Origin: JAGTVG01 sp963820995
GTDB taxonomy: Bacteria > Bacteroidota > Bacteroidia > Cytophagales > Cyclobacteriaceae
Assembly (NCBI GenBank): GCA_963820995.1
Contig: CAWGCL010000012.1
Span: 135,706 to 199,705 of the forward strand
Length of the DNA: 64,000 nucleotides
Direction of reading: 5' to 3'
This document shows, in pieces, positions 37,202 to 46,331 of the stretch. Position 1 is the stretch's first letter. The number at the start of each line of letters is the position of its first letter. A program made the position numbers and the translations under genes. The notes under the pieces are model-generated. The model did no database searches. It had not been told where the DNA came from and saw only the letters and a list, made by a program, of their open reading frames with translations.

Positions 37202-38818
37202 ATGAAAAACATAATATCACGTTTAACATCATCCGACATCAGGATCAATTTCTTTTTACTGCTTATCATGTTTGCAGGTATATTGATGGTCTCACCAAAA
37301 TGGAATATCCCGTTTATATCTTTCTTCCTTTCAGCAGTTACCTTACGCTATTTTAGGAATACAAAACTTTGGAAGGCTATCCTGTTTACTTTTTTTGTAT
37401 ATGTATCGGCCTCATTTATTGCAAATCAGGGAGTAATGCCTTTTCCAACCCCTGTTATGTTATCCATCATTGTTTTTCTGAGCATTTTCAGATTAATTCC
37501 ATTAATAATTGATAAAATATTATATAAGCGCTTACCCGGATGGCTGACCATATTTTTATTTCCAGCCACATCCCTCACTGTAGAATCTTTCATCGCAAAT
37601 GGCCCTAACGGTACTTTTGGAAGCATAGCCTATAACCTTGTAGATTTTACGGCCTTTATGCAATTGACTTCGATAACAGGGATCTGGGGCATATCTTTCA
37701 TGATTTTTTTATTTGCCTCTGTAGCTAATCATTTGCTTGAGAATTTCAATGACTTAAAAATAGTAAGGATTTATTCGATTGGGTATTGCATTTTATTTTT
37801 AATGGTTTTGATTTTTGGAATCGCCAGACTACAACTGGGAAGAAATTCTGTAAAAAGTGCAAAAACAATTAAAATGGCGGCAGTCACTTCTGAAAATAAG
37901 AAATGGTCAGTCGCCGTACATGAAGTGGTTACAGGGCAAAAGCTTAACTTGCCAAAAAAGATCGATCAGACTTCCCCTCAATTGATCGAGTTTCAAAAGT
38001 CCTTTCAGGAATTTATAAAGGATCATAAAAATCCAAAATACGCTCCTGTGTATTCTGCATTAGAGGAATATTATGATGAAATATTTAGAAGCTGCCAAAC
38101 AGCAGTTCGGGATGGCGCACAAGTAATCTTATTATCTGAAGGCGAAATGATCAGTTTTGATGACAGAGAAACCGCTATTATCCAAAGAGCACAGGAATTT
38201 GCCAGGAATAATGATATATATTTCTTCTTTTCCATGGGTACGATATATCCAGAAAAAATGAAAAACAATGAAGCTTTCATAGGAAATAAAATTATCATCA
38301 TTCATCCTGATGGGAGTATTTTAGATACCTATTACAAGAATGTTCCTGTTAAAAATGTTGATCCCTCTATACCTGGTGACGGGATAATAGATGCAATAGA
38401 AACACCTTATGGCTATTTTTCACCCGTCATATGTTATGATGCTGATTTTCCAGTTTTGATGCGGCAAACCGGAAATAATAATACGGACGTGATCATGGTG
38501 GCAACAGGAGACTGGTATTCCATATCTCCCTATCATTCAAAAATAGGAGTTGTAAGATCAATTGAAAACGGGGTTTCAATGTTGAAAACAGTAAGTTACG
38601 GTTTATCCGTAGCTGCAGACGCATATGGTAATATTATCGCGACGGAAGACTTCTTTGAAGATGATCAGCATATATTGATTACAGAAATACCCATCTTTAA
38701 AACAGCTACTTTCTACTCCTATGCCGGAGATTTTCTTATATACATTTCATACTTCTATATCGTCTCAATGTTGATATATCTAATAACAATCAAGGTCCGG
38801 AAAAAAATATGGGCATAA
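37202..38818 (+). CDS. Apolipoprotein N-acyltransferase-like membrane nitrilase
   Basis: This 538-residue protein has six or so membrane helices in residues 1-210, then a carbon-nitrogen hydrolase domain at about 220-500 and a last helix (YISYFYIVSMLIYLI). The nitrilase triad is visible: Glu313 (ILLSEGEM), Lys379 (TYYKN) and Cys411 (VICYDADFP). This is the plan of Lnt, which transfers the third acyl chain to lipoproteins. The sequence is diverged from standard Lnt, for example lacking the usual W-x-E-P around the Glu. It may be an extra paralogue with another amide or acyl substrate. An AraC regulator follows on the same strand after about 100 bases. Confidence 0.8.
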   Translation: MKNIISRLTSSDIRINFFLLLIMFAGILMVSPKWNIPFISFFLSAVTLRYFRNTKLWKAILFTFFVYVSASFIANQGVMPFPTPVMLSIIVFLSIFRLIPLIIDKILYKRLPGWLTIFLFPATSLTVESFIANGPNGTFGSIAYNLVDFTAFMQLTSITGIWGISFMIFLFASVANHLLENFNDLKIVRIYSIGYCILFLMVLIFGIARLQLGRNSVKSAKTIKMAAVTSENKKWSVAVHEVVTGQKLNLPKKIDQTSPQLIEFQKSFQEFIKDHKNPKYAPVYSALEEYYDEIFRSCQTAVRDGAQVILLSEGEMISFDDRETAIIQRAQEFARNNDIYFFFSMGTIYPEKMKNNEAFIGNKIIIIHPDGSILDTYYKNVPVKNVDPSIPGDGIIDAIETPYGYFSPVICYDADFPVLMRQTGNNNTDVIMVATGDWYSISPYHSKIGVVRSIENGVSMLKTVSYGLSVAADAYGNIIATEDFFEDDQHILITEIPIFKTATFYSYAGDFLIYISYFYIVSMLIYLITIKVRKKIWA

Positions 38819-38920
38819 TTTTGTATTTAATACTTGTTTGCCATTCATTTAAAAACTTAAGAATTTTAATGGTGCTAAACACATTGAAACATATAATGAT
38901 AATTCTTATTAACAGAAAAA

Positions 38921-40063
38921 ATGGATAGTGGTCCAGGTTTCATACAAACACCGGTTTTCATCGTAATATTTTTATTTCTTTTTGTAAGCCTGTTTCTGTT
39001 TACACATAAAAAAGGAAAGAACCTCAGTAATAAATTACTGGGATTTCTTTTTCTATGCTATGGCTTATGGGTCTTTGATCTTTATGCGGCTTTTTATCTG
39101 TATGCGGATTATCCTTACATGGCCTACATATTTAACAACTTTTTATGGTTGATGGGCCCATGTCTGCTGCTATATACTCAATCAGTGATATATAAAGATT
39201 TCAGATTCAGAAAAAAACAACTTTTACATGCAGTCCCATTTATTTTAGTTGTAATAATATCGATTTTTACTTTTCATATTCAATCCATTGACTTTAAACG
39301 AACATATCTTGAACATGTATTGACTGATCAAAGCATACTGATCTGGGGGAGCAGTTCATTGATACTCGGGTATATTTTGACTTACATTATCATAGCATTC
39401 CGGACGATTCTCAGGTATCAGGATATTCTATCCAATATGATTTCAAATGCTGAAAAAATTAGGCTATCCTGGTTAAAGTTTATGCTTATCGGTTCATTCG
39501 TAATATTTTTCAGTTTGATCACGGTGGTTCTAAATCAATATTTCAGATGGGAAGAGAACATGCCGGTTGGATTGATGTACCTCTACATCTTGTTATTATT
39601 CATTTTCATCACTACTACCTTATTTAAATCATTAAGACAACCTGAAATATTCTCTGGGATAGATGCTGACGATGTACAAATCGTTCCTAAGTATTCTGCT
39701 TCATCCTTAACTGAAGAAGAAGTAGACAAGATCCAAGATCAATTGACTCATTACATGGAATCAGACAAACCATACCTGGATCCTGATCTGTCCATAAAGG
39801 ACCTTGCTCAAAAGCTTGATCTCAATGTCAGGGATCTTTCTCAGGTAATTAACAATAATATTGGATTGAGATTTTTCGACTATGTAAATAAATACAGGAT
39901 TCAGGATGCTGCCTCCCTTATTGAAAACCCATCGGATCCAAAGATGACCATTTTAGAGATCATGTATGATGTGGGATTCAATTCCAAATCTTCTTTCAAT
40001 ACTGCCTTTAAAAAATTTACAGGTGTAACCCCAAGTGAAATCAAAAACAAACCCCGGAATTAG
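38921..40063 (+). CDS. AraC-family regulator with a seven-helix membrane N-terminus
   Basis: This 380-residue protein has about seven membrane helices in residues 10-240 (for example VFIVIFLFLFVSLFLFTH; FMLIGSFVIFFSLITVVL). It ends in an AraC DNA-binding domain at about 275-378: LSIKDLAQKLDLNVRDLSQVINN, then ILEIMYDVGFNSKSSFNTAF and KKFTGVTPSEIK. Membrane-anchored AraC regulators of this kind are common in Bacteroidota and act as one-component sensors. Its target is unknown; the PQQ dehydrogenase gene starts 133 bases downstream on the same strand and is a candidate. Confidence 0.92.
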   Translation: MDSGPGFIQTPVFIVIFLFLFVSLFLFTHKKGKNLSNKLLGFLFLCYGLWVFDLYAAFYLYADYPYMAYIFNNFLWLMGPCLLLYTQSVIYKDFRFRKKQLLHAVPFILVVIISIFTFHIQSIDFKRTYLEHVLTDQSILIWGSSSLILGYILTYIIIAFRTILRYQDILSNMISNAEKIRLSWLKFMLIGSFVIFFSLITVVLNQYFRWEENMPVGLMYLYILLLFIFITTTLFKSLRQPEIFSGIDADDVQIVPKYSASSLTEEEVDKIQDQLTHYMESDKPYLDPDLSIKDLAQKLDLNVRDLSQVINNNIGLRFFDYVNKYRIQDAASLIENPSDPKMTILEIMYDVGFNSKSSFNTAFKKFTGVTPSEIKNKPRN

Positions 40064-40152
40064 TTGATCACATTAAGGATGATTCAGTTACAGATCCATA
40101 ATCTGTACGAAACAACATATCAAAACAGTATATCTTCTCAATCCTTGTTTTA

Positions 40153-40182
40153 TTGTCAATCACATTTTAATTCGTAAATTAG
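40153..40182 (+). promoter_or_regulatory. Possible Bacteroidota-type promoter of the PQQ dehydrogenase gene
   Basis: TTG (40153-40155) and TAAATTAG (40175-40182) are 19 bases apart, close to the TTG / TAnnTTTG promoter pattern of this phylum, with one mismatch. It would give a very short leader before the ATG at 40196. Confidence 0.3.
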
Positions 40183-40195
40183 TCGATTGTAAAAA

Positions 40196-42352
40196 ATGAA
40201 ATCGATGAAATTCAACCTTTATACAAACTCTCTGGTAATAATTCTATGTCTTCTGTCTACGCTATCGTGCGAGCAAAAAAAAGCAAACGATGCAATTGAT
40301 GATGAGGCCCTTTCTGATGAGAATCGCAATGCTGAGTGGCTCGCTTATGGGCGCACACACAATGAAAGACGGTTTAGTCCACTGGAGGATATCAATGTTA
40401 ATAACATTTCTGACTTAAGTGTAGACTGGTATCTAGACTTACCAAATGATATTGGCCTGGTATCTACACCACTTGTTGTTGATGGTATATTATATTTTAC
40501 CGGGACCATGAATATTGTAAGGGCGGTAAATGCTGTTACCGGGGAACTGATTTGGGAATACAACCCAGAGGTTGCAAAAACCATCGGAAACACAAGGCAG
40601 GTGGGTTGGGCACATAACCGGGGATTATCCTTTTACAAAGGAAAGGTTTTTACAGCAACCTGGGATGGAAGGTTGATTGCAATCAATGCTAAAACTGGAA
40701 ACGAGATATGGACAGCGGTGACTTTTGATCCGGAAAGGGCATTGTATATAACTGGGGCCCCTAAGGCATTCAAGGATAAAGTAATCATCGGTAATGGCGG
40801 CACTGAAAATGGTCCGACACGTGGATTTGTCACAGCATATGATACTGAGACTGGTAAGGAGGCTTGGAAATTTTATATTGTCCCGGGAAATCCTGCGTAT
40901 GGCTTTGAAAATGAAGCCATGGAAATGGCAGCCAAAACATGGACAGGTGAATGGTGGAAGCATGGTGGAGGTGGGAATGCCTGGCATGGGTTTACCTATG
41001 ATCCCGACCTGGATGTTTTATATATAGGTACTGGAAATGGATCGCCATGGAATCGGAAGATTAGAAGCCCCGAAGGTGGTGACAACCTGTTCCTCTGCTC
41101 TATTGTTGCATTAGATCCCGATACAGGCGATTATTTATGGCATTATCAAACCACCCCGGGAGAAAGCTGGGATTATAATTCTAATATGGATATTGTACTG
41201 GCTGATTTAACCATTGATGGAGAGGTCGTTAAAGCACTACTGCATGCACCGAAAAATGGATTTTTCTATGTCATTAACAGGGAAACCGGTAAGCTCATAT
41301 CTGCTGAACCTTTTGTAGAAACATCCTGGGCTTCCCACATTGATATGGAAACCGGCAAACCGGTGGAAATCGAAGGAGCCAGATATGATAATGGTCCTGT
41401 TGACCTCACACCTAGTCCCTGGGGTGCACATTCATGGCAATCAATGTCCTACAATCCACAAACTGGATTGGCGTATATCCCGACTCAACATCATGCTGTG
41501 AAGTTTTCCGACGAAGGGATGGATCTTACATCCTGGCGGTCGGTCGAATATGGAGGTGGTACAGGAGTGGGATTGGCTGAGGTTGATAACCAGCCCAGGC
41601 CCTATCCGGCGTCTTTACAAGCCTGGGATCCTGTCAAACAGGAATTGGCATGGTCTGTATCACAGAATGTTTTCTGGAATGCCGGCACCCTCACAACTGG
41701 TGGCAACCTGGTATTTCAGGGCAGAGCCGATGGTAAATTTCTGGCCTATAATGCTGAAACAGGTGAAACCGTATGGACATTTGATGCCGGATTAGGGATA
41801 TCAGCCCCACCCATCACCTATAAGATTGATGGCAAACAATATATCGCTCTGCTCGTGGGCTTTGGTGGAGGTTATGCCAGAGGAGGATGGGAAGCCCATA
41901 AATTAGGGTGGTCGTACCGGATGCATACACGAAGATTGATCACCTTTTCCCTTGATGGAGGTGTGCAAATGCCAGCTTTACCTCCTCCACATTATCCGCG
42001 ACCAATTGTTGATCCTAATTTTGAGGTTAATGAAGAATTGGCCCTGGTGGGAGAGCAATTGTACTGGGGTTGTTTCAATTGTCATGGAGGAGGTATGTAT
42101 GGCGGAGGTATGGCTCCCGACCTTAGAGCCTCTGCTATAGTCCTGGATAAGGCAGCATTTACTTCAGTTGTCAGAGATGGATCGAAAATTCAGATGGGTA
42201 TGCCTGCAAATCCGGAAATATCGGATGAGCATCTGGAGGCGTTGATGCATTTTATACGAAAAAGAGCAAATGAGTCTTTGAGCGAATATGAATCCCTGGT
42301 AAGTGATGTGGCTATGCTTCGAGAAACAGATAATGAAGAAATGGGGCATTGA
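40196..42352 (+). CDS. PQQ-dependent alcohol dehydrogenase with C-terminal cytochrome c domain (quinohemoprotein)
   Basis: This 718-residue protein has a lipoprotein-type signal (VIILCLLSTLSC) and an eight-bladed quinoprotein propeller at about 45-590. Typical alcohol dehydrogenase stretches are GLVSTPLVVDGILYF, GFVTAYDTETGKEAWKFY, YIGTGNGSPWN and GDNLFLCSIVALDPDTG. A short cytochrome c domain follows with CFNCH (Cys626, Cys629, His630) and a likely Met ligand in IQMGMPANPE. Such type II enzymes oxidise alcohols or sugars in the periplasm and pass electrons to a cytochrome or oxidase. No PQQ synthesis genes are in the window, so the cofactor may be made elsewhere or scavenged. I do not see the vicinal Cys-Cys pair of methanol dehydrogenases. 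Confidence 0.9.
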   Translation: MKSMKFNLYTNSLVIILCLLSTLSCEQKKANDAIDDEALSDENRNAEWLAYGRTHNERRFSPLEDINVNNISDLSVDWYLDLPNDIGLVSTPLVVDGILYFTGTMNIVRAVNAVTGELIWEYNPEVAKTIGNTRQVGWAHNRGLSFYKGKVFTATWDGRLIAINAKTGNEIWTAVTFDPERALYITGAPKAFKDKVIIGNGGTENGPTRGFVTAYDTETGKEAWKFYIVPGNPAYGFENEAMEMAAKTWTGEWWKHGGGGNAWHGFTYDPDLDVLYIGTGNGSPWNRKIRSPEGGDNLFLCSIVALDPDTGDYLWHYQTTPGESWDYNSNMDIVLADLTIDGEVVKALLHAPKNGFFYVINRETGKLISAEPFVETSWASHIDMETGKPVEIEGARYDNGPVDLTPSPWGAHSWQSMSYNPQTGLAYIPTQHHAVKFSDEGMDLTSWRSVEYGGGTGVGLAEVDNQPRPYPASLQAWDPVKQELAWSVSQNVFWNAGTLTTGGNLVFQGRADGKFLAYNAETGETVWTFDAGLGISAPPITYKIDGKQYIALLVGFGGGYARGGWEAHKLGWSYRMHTRRLITFSLDGGVQMPALPPPHYPRPIVDPNFEVNEELALVGEQLYWGCFNCHGGGMYGGGMAPDLRASAIVLDKAAFTSVVRDGSKIQMGMPANPEISDEHLEALMHFIRKRANESLSEYESLVSDVAMLRETDNEEMGH

Positions 42353-42407
42353 TTTGTATGTATTTGTACAAAGTAAGAGTTAATTTTATTTAAACAATCT
42401 AAATTAT

Positions 42408-43427
42408 ATGACCGATAAAACCAATCATCAATGGTGCTTGTCCTCACGCCCAGCAGGTCTGACGAAGGAATCTGACTTCAAATGGAAGGAAACAGAATTA
42501 AAAAATATAACTGATGGGCAATTGCTTGTCCGCGTTATATACTTATCGATCGATCCTACCAACCGTGGCTGGATCAGAGAAACGGAATCTTACCTCCCAC
42601 CTGTGCAGATCGGGGAAGTCATGCGGGGTATAGCGATAGGCGTAGTTGAAGAATCGAAAAATACTAATTTTGTGGCTGGTGATATCGTACAGGGTATGCT
42701 CGGCTGGCAAGAATACTTTATTTCCAATGGAGAAGGATTGACCAAATTACCAAAAGATCTGCCTGTTCCGCTAACCGCCCATTTTGGGCTATTTGGGCAT
42801 ATTGGATTGTCAGCTTATTTTGGGCTTTTGGACATAGGTAAACCTAAACCAGGTGAGACACTGGTGGTTTCTGCAGCTGCAGGCGCCGTTGGCTCGCTAG
42901 TCGGCCAGATCGGCAAGATCATGGGCTGCAGGGTCGTCGGTATTGCCGGTACGGATGAAAAGTGTCAGTGGCTTACTAATGAGCTTGGTTTTGATGCGGC
43001 AATCAACTATAAAACCGAATCAGTATTCAGAAGACTTAAGGAATATTGTCCAGATGGTATCGATGTTTATTTTGACAATGTCGGTGGCAAAATCCTTGAT
43101 ACAGTACTCGCCTTGATCAATATAAAGGCAAGGATTGTAATTTGTGGCTTAATATCTCACTATAATGCTGAAAAGCCGGTTCCTGGTCCCTATAATTATG
43201 GTAATATCCTCATTAAACGGGCAAGGGTGGAAGGATTTATCGTACTGGATTATTTTGACAGGGCTGAAGAAGCGATTACAAAGCTCGCCGGATGGTTCGC
43301 GGAAGGTAAGATCAATTACCGTGTGGATGTTGTTGATGGTTTAAAGAATGCACCGGAAACAATGAACAGGTTGTTTGATGGTTCTCATTCAGGGAAATTG
43401 ATAGTTCAGGTATCTGAAGAATCTTAA
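42408..43427 (+). CDS. NADP-dependent medium-chain oxidoreductase (zinc-free, CurA/leukotriene reductase-like)
   Basis: This 339-residue protein has no signal peptide and no zinc ligands. It shows the family's early motif IDPTNRGWIRE, the nucleotide-binding loop VVSAAAGAVGSLVGQIGK at about 155-175, GIAGTDEKCQWL, and the substrate-side YFDNVGGKILD and GLISHYN. Relatives reduce alpha,beta-unsaturated ketones or aldehydes with NADPH. It starts 55 bases after the PQQ dehydrogenase gene on the same strand and could handle products of that enzyme, but this is only positional inference. Confidence 0.92.
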   Translation: MTDKTNHQWCLSSRPAGLTKESDFKWKETELKNITDGQLLVRVIYLSIDPTNRGWIRETESYLPPVQIGEVMRGIAIGVVEESKNTNFVAGDIVQGMLGWQEYFISNGEGLTKLPKDLPVPLTAHFGLFGHIGLSAYFGLLDIGKPKPGETLVVSAAAGAVGSLVGQIGKIMGCRVVGIAGTDEKCQWLTNELGFDAAINYKTESVFRRLKEYCPDGIDVYFDNVGGKILDTVLALINIKARIVICGLISHYNAEKPVPGPYNYGNILIKRARVEGFIVLDYFDRAEEAITKLAGWFAEGKINYRVDVVDGLKNAPETMNRLFDGSHSGKLIVQVSEES

Positions 43428-43586
43428 AACACTTGAAAGATATTAAAGAACACTAATCTAAGTTTATTTCCCTGTTTGTACCTGGCCACAAATTAAAATT
43501 CGTTTTATATTCCATTTCATTCAGAATGTTTAATAATTTAGGCATTGTTTGTTTATCCTACTTATACGAAAAATTAGCATCACACT

Positions 43587-44888
43587 ATGATAAGGAGAGA
43601 ATTCATTAGAAAAACCTCATTAGCCGGTTTGGCACTCTCAAAACCAGCTGGGAGTTTCATAATTCCAACACAGACCAAAAAATACAGAACGGTATTAATA
43701 GGCGCAGGCTGGTGGGGAAATAATATCCTTGGCGAAGCAATGGCTTCAGGGGCCTGTGAAATAGTTGGCATCTGCGATGTAGATGAAAACTTCGTAGAAA
43801 AAACAGCTGAAAGAGTTGAAAAATCTATGGGCAATCGTCCAAAGAAATATACAGATTACAGGGAGCTTCTAAGTGACCTTAAGCCTGATATTGCCATCAT
43901 TGCGACACCTGAACACTGGCATGCCCTTCAAACCATTGAAGCCCTGAAATCCGGTTGTCATGTTTATGTGGAAAAACCCATAGCGCATACTATCAATGAA
44001 GGTAAAGCTATTGTTGCTGCACAGAAGAAATATGGCAAAGTAATCCAGGTGGGTTTGCACCGGCGAACTTCACCCCATATTATCAAAGGTCAGGAAATGT
44101 TGCGAACAGGTGCGGTGGGAGAAGTTAAAATGGTCAAAGCTTGTGTATATAGTCGTACGACAGAAACCATGGTGCAGCCTTTAGATGAACCACCTAAATA
44201 CCTGGATTGGGATCTTTACCTGGGGCCTGCTGCTTACCAGCCTTATGAATCCTCAGTTCACCCAAGAGGATTCAGGAAGTATCTGAACATGACAAATGGT
44301 ACAATTGGCGACTGGGGAGTACATTGGATGGACCAGATCCTATGGTGGTCTGAAGAACAATATCCTAAAAAGATCTATTCTACAGGGGGCATGGTAAATC
44401 CTGGTTGTGGCTATGATGCACCGGATTATCAAACCGCTACATTTGAATTCGATAATTTTATCGTGGAGTGGGAACATAGGAGACTGGGAGGTTCAGGATC
44501 AGAAAAATCCCCGGTAGGAACCTATTTTTACGGCACCAAAGGTGTCCTGTTTATGGGTTTCTATGATGGAACGACTTTTTATCCCAACGACCGGGATGAA
44601 TCACCAATACATATTGACCATGGTATGCACGATCCTGACGGGCAAAACATAAAGGAATTATGGGAGGACTTTCTGGAGGCGATCGAAGGAAAGAAACCGC
44701 CTGTCGCCGGGATCGAATCTTCTCACAGGGCTACTACAATGAGCCTCCTGGCCATGATATCTTACAAGACGGGGCGGCAAATACTCTGGGATGGGGAAAC
44801 AGAGAAGATCCTGGATGATCCGGAGGCGCTTTCATTAATGCAAAGGGAATACAGAGCGCCCTGGATTTATCCTGAAATCAATATATAA
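43587..44888 (+). CDS. Exported Gfo/Idh/MocA family oxidoreductase
   Basis: This 433-residue protein starts with MIRREFIRKTSLAGLAL, a twin-arginine-type signal with a short hydrophobic part. The nucleotide-binding loop is VLIGAGWWGNN and the family motif is VYVEKPIAHTINEG. The C-terminal domain holds GTIGDWGVHWMDQILWW and the usual histidines. It is more distant from the two other family members here and resembles a separate subgroup with the insert ETMVQPLDEPPKYLDWDLYLGPA, common in Bacteroidota and Planctomycetota. It probably acts on a sugar or inositol with bound NAD(P). No close operon partner is clear. Confidence 0.9.
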   Translation: MIRREFIRKTSLAGLALSKPAGSFIIPTQTKKYRTVLIGAGWWGNNILGEAMASGACEIVGICDVDENFVEKTAERVEKSMGNRPKKYTDYRELLSDLKPDIAIIATPEHWHALQTIEALKSGCHVYVEKPIAHTINEGKAIVAAQKKYGKVIQVGLHRRTSPHIIKGQEMLRTGAVGEVKMVKACVYSRTTETMVQPLDEPPKYLDWDLYLGPAAYQPYESSVHPRGFRKYLNMTNGTIGDWGVHWMDQILWWSEEQYPKKIYSTGGMVNPGCGYDAPDYQTATFEFDNFIVEWEHRRLGGSGSEKSPVGTYFYGTKGVLFMGFYDGTTFYPNDRDESPIHIDHGMHDPDGQNIKELWEDFLEAIEGKKPPVAGIESSHRATTMSLLAMISYKTGRQILWDGETEKILDDPEALSLMQREYRAPWIYPEINI

Positions 44889-45016
44889 GATTTTCTTAAT
44901 CCACTTGCCTGATTTCCCGCATCTAAAAATTAGCCATCAAGGCAAAGGAATTTTAGGATAGTTACAGGATCGAAATTATATTATCCTTTCAATGTAGCGG
45001 TCGCAAAAAGTGGTAC

Positions 45017-46165
45017 ATGGTGTTTAAAATAAAACAGAAACTTGCTAAATTAAAGTTTCTTCTGAAGATTGATTTAAACCGAAAACTCATGACATCGAGA
45101 TATAGATCCATTTACAATACATGGCTATTCCCAATGGCTGTCTGGCTGGTTATCTTTTTCATGTATTTTATATCAGTGTGGGGAATGCTGGATTTTATGT
45201 CCAATGGTATCTTAAAAGATTATCTCAGCTCATGGTATGTATACCTGGAACTATTTATGGGATCTATTCTCTTTGGTTTATTTTTCTCTTTAATTGACAT
45301 GATATCGGATAGAACGTTTATCCGCAGGAAATCATTTGGTCTGATAATCCTGTTTAAATCTTTATTGTATCTTATCATGGTTTTGGTGGTGTTTTCCCTG
45401 GTATTCGGCACTTTTTATATCTTCCAACTTGGTCCTATGGAAAATCCTGAGAATATCTATGTATTATTGACCCCAAGGTTTCTTATTTCCTACATGGCAT
45501 ACTTTTTATTTACCGTTCTTTTACTAAATTTTATCGTTCAGATAAACCGGAAATTGGGGCCTGGAAATTTGAGAAACCTCATTTTTGGGAAATACCATAA
45601 ACCCAGGGATGAGTATAGGATTTTTCTTTTCCTCGATTTAAAAGGATCTACTACCATCGCCGAACACCTGGGTCATAAAACCTATAGCAAATTTCTAAGG
45701 AATTGCTACCACGATTTGACCGATATAGTCATCAGGTATAATGCTGACATCTATCAGTATGTGGGCGACGAAGTGGTATTGAGCTGGAAGATCAAAGATA
45801 ATGAACAGACTCTGAAATCAGTGAGCATGTATTTTGCATTTAAGGAAAGGCTTGAAAAGCGAAAAGAATTCTATTTGAAAAGATATGATACGCTACCTGA
45901 ATTCAAAGGTGGCATGGATCTGGGGGTAGTCACAGTAGCCGAAATCGGGGACATTAAAAGGGAGATTGCTTATCATGGAGATGTATTGAATACAGCTGCA
46001 AGAATTCAGGACCAGTGCAAAGTACTCAATAAAGACCTGCTGGTATCAGAGCATGTTGAAGAAAAACTGCTGACTTTAAATGGATTTAAAAAGGAATTTA
46101 TAGGCGATGTAAATCTTCGAGGGAAAGAAAAGGCTCTTAAGATCTACAGTCTTGATGAAGCCTAG
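45017..46165 (+). CDS. Membrane-bound class III adenylate/guanylate cyclase
   Basis: This 382-residue protein has about four membrane helices in residues 30-175 and a cyclase catalytic domain at about 195-375. Metal-binding Asp residues are in FLFLDLKGSTTIAE and YVGDEVVLSW; the transition-state Asn/Arg are in HGDVLNTAARIQ. The position that is Lys in typical adenylate cyclases is Gln (IYQYVGDE), so the base preference is uncertain. The gene is monocistronic by spacing (128 bases before, about 165 after). Together with the cyclase at 23928 it suggests cyclic nucleotide signalling in this organism. Confidence 0.88.
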   Translation: MVFKIKQKLAKLKFLLKIDLNRKLMTSRYRSIYNTWLFPMAVWLVIFFMYFISVWGMLDFMSNGILKDYLSSWYVYLELFMGSILFGLFFSLIDMISDRTFIRRKSFGLIILFKSLLYLIMVLVVFSLVFGTFYIFQLGPMENPENIYVLLTPRFLISYMAYFLFTVLLLNFIVQINRKLGPGNLRNLIFGKYHKPRDEYRIFLFLDLKGSTTIAEHLGHKTYSKFLRNCYHDLTDIVIRYNADIYQYVGDEVVLSWKIKDNEQTLKSVSMYFAFKERLEKRKEFYLKRYDTLPEFKGGMDLGVVTVAEIGDIKREIAYHGDVLNTAARIQDQCKVLNKDLLVSEHVEEKLLTLNGFKKEFIGDVNLRGKEKALKIYSLDEA

Positions 46166-46331
46166 ATTGTTAATCATTTAAATACTCAGGACCATCAAAA
46201 ATTATTTTTATAAATTATAAGGTCTTTCATTCCATACTCAAAAGTTCGCAAATTACAGACTTATCTATTTAAGAATGTTGTTTTTAAGGATAATTCTCTA
46301 TCTTAGAAATTACATTTTTTTAGAAAGCCTT

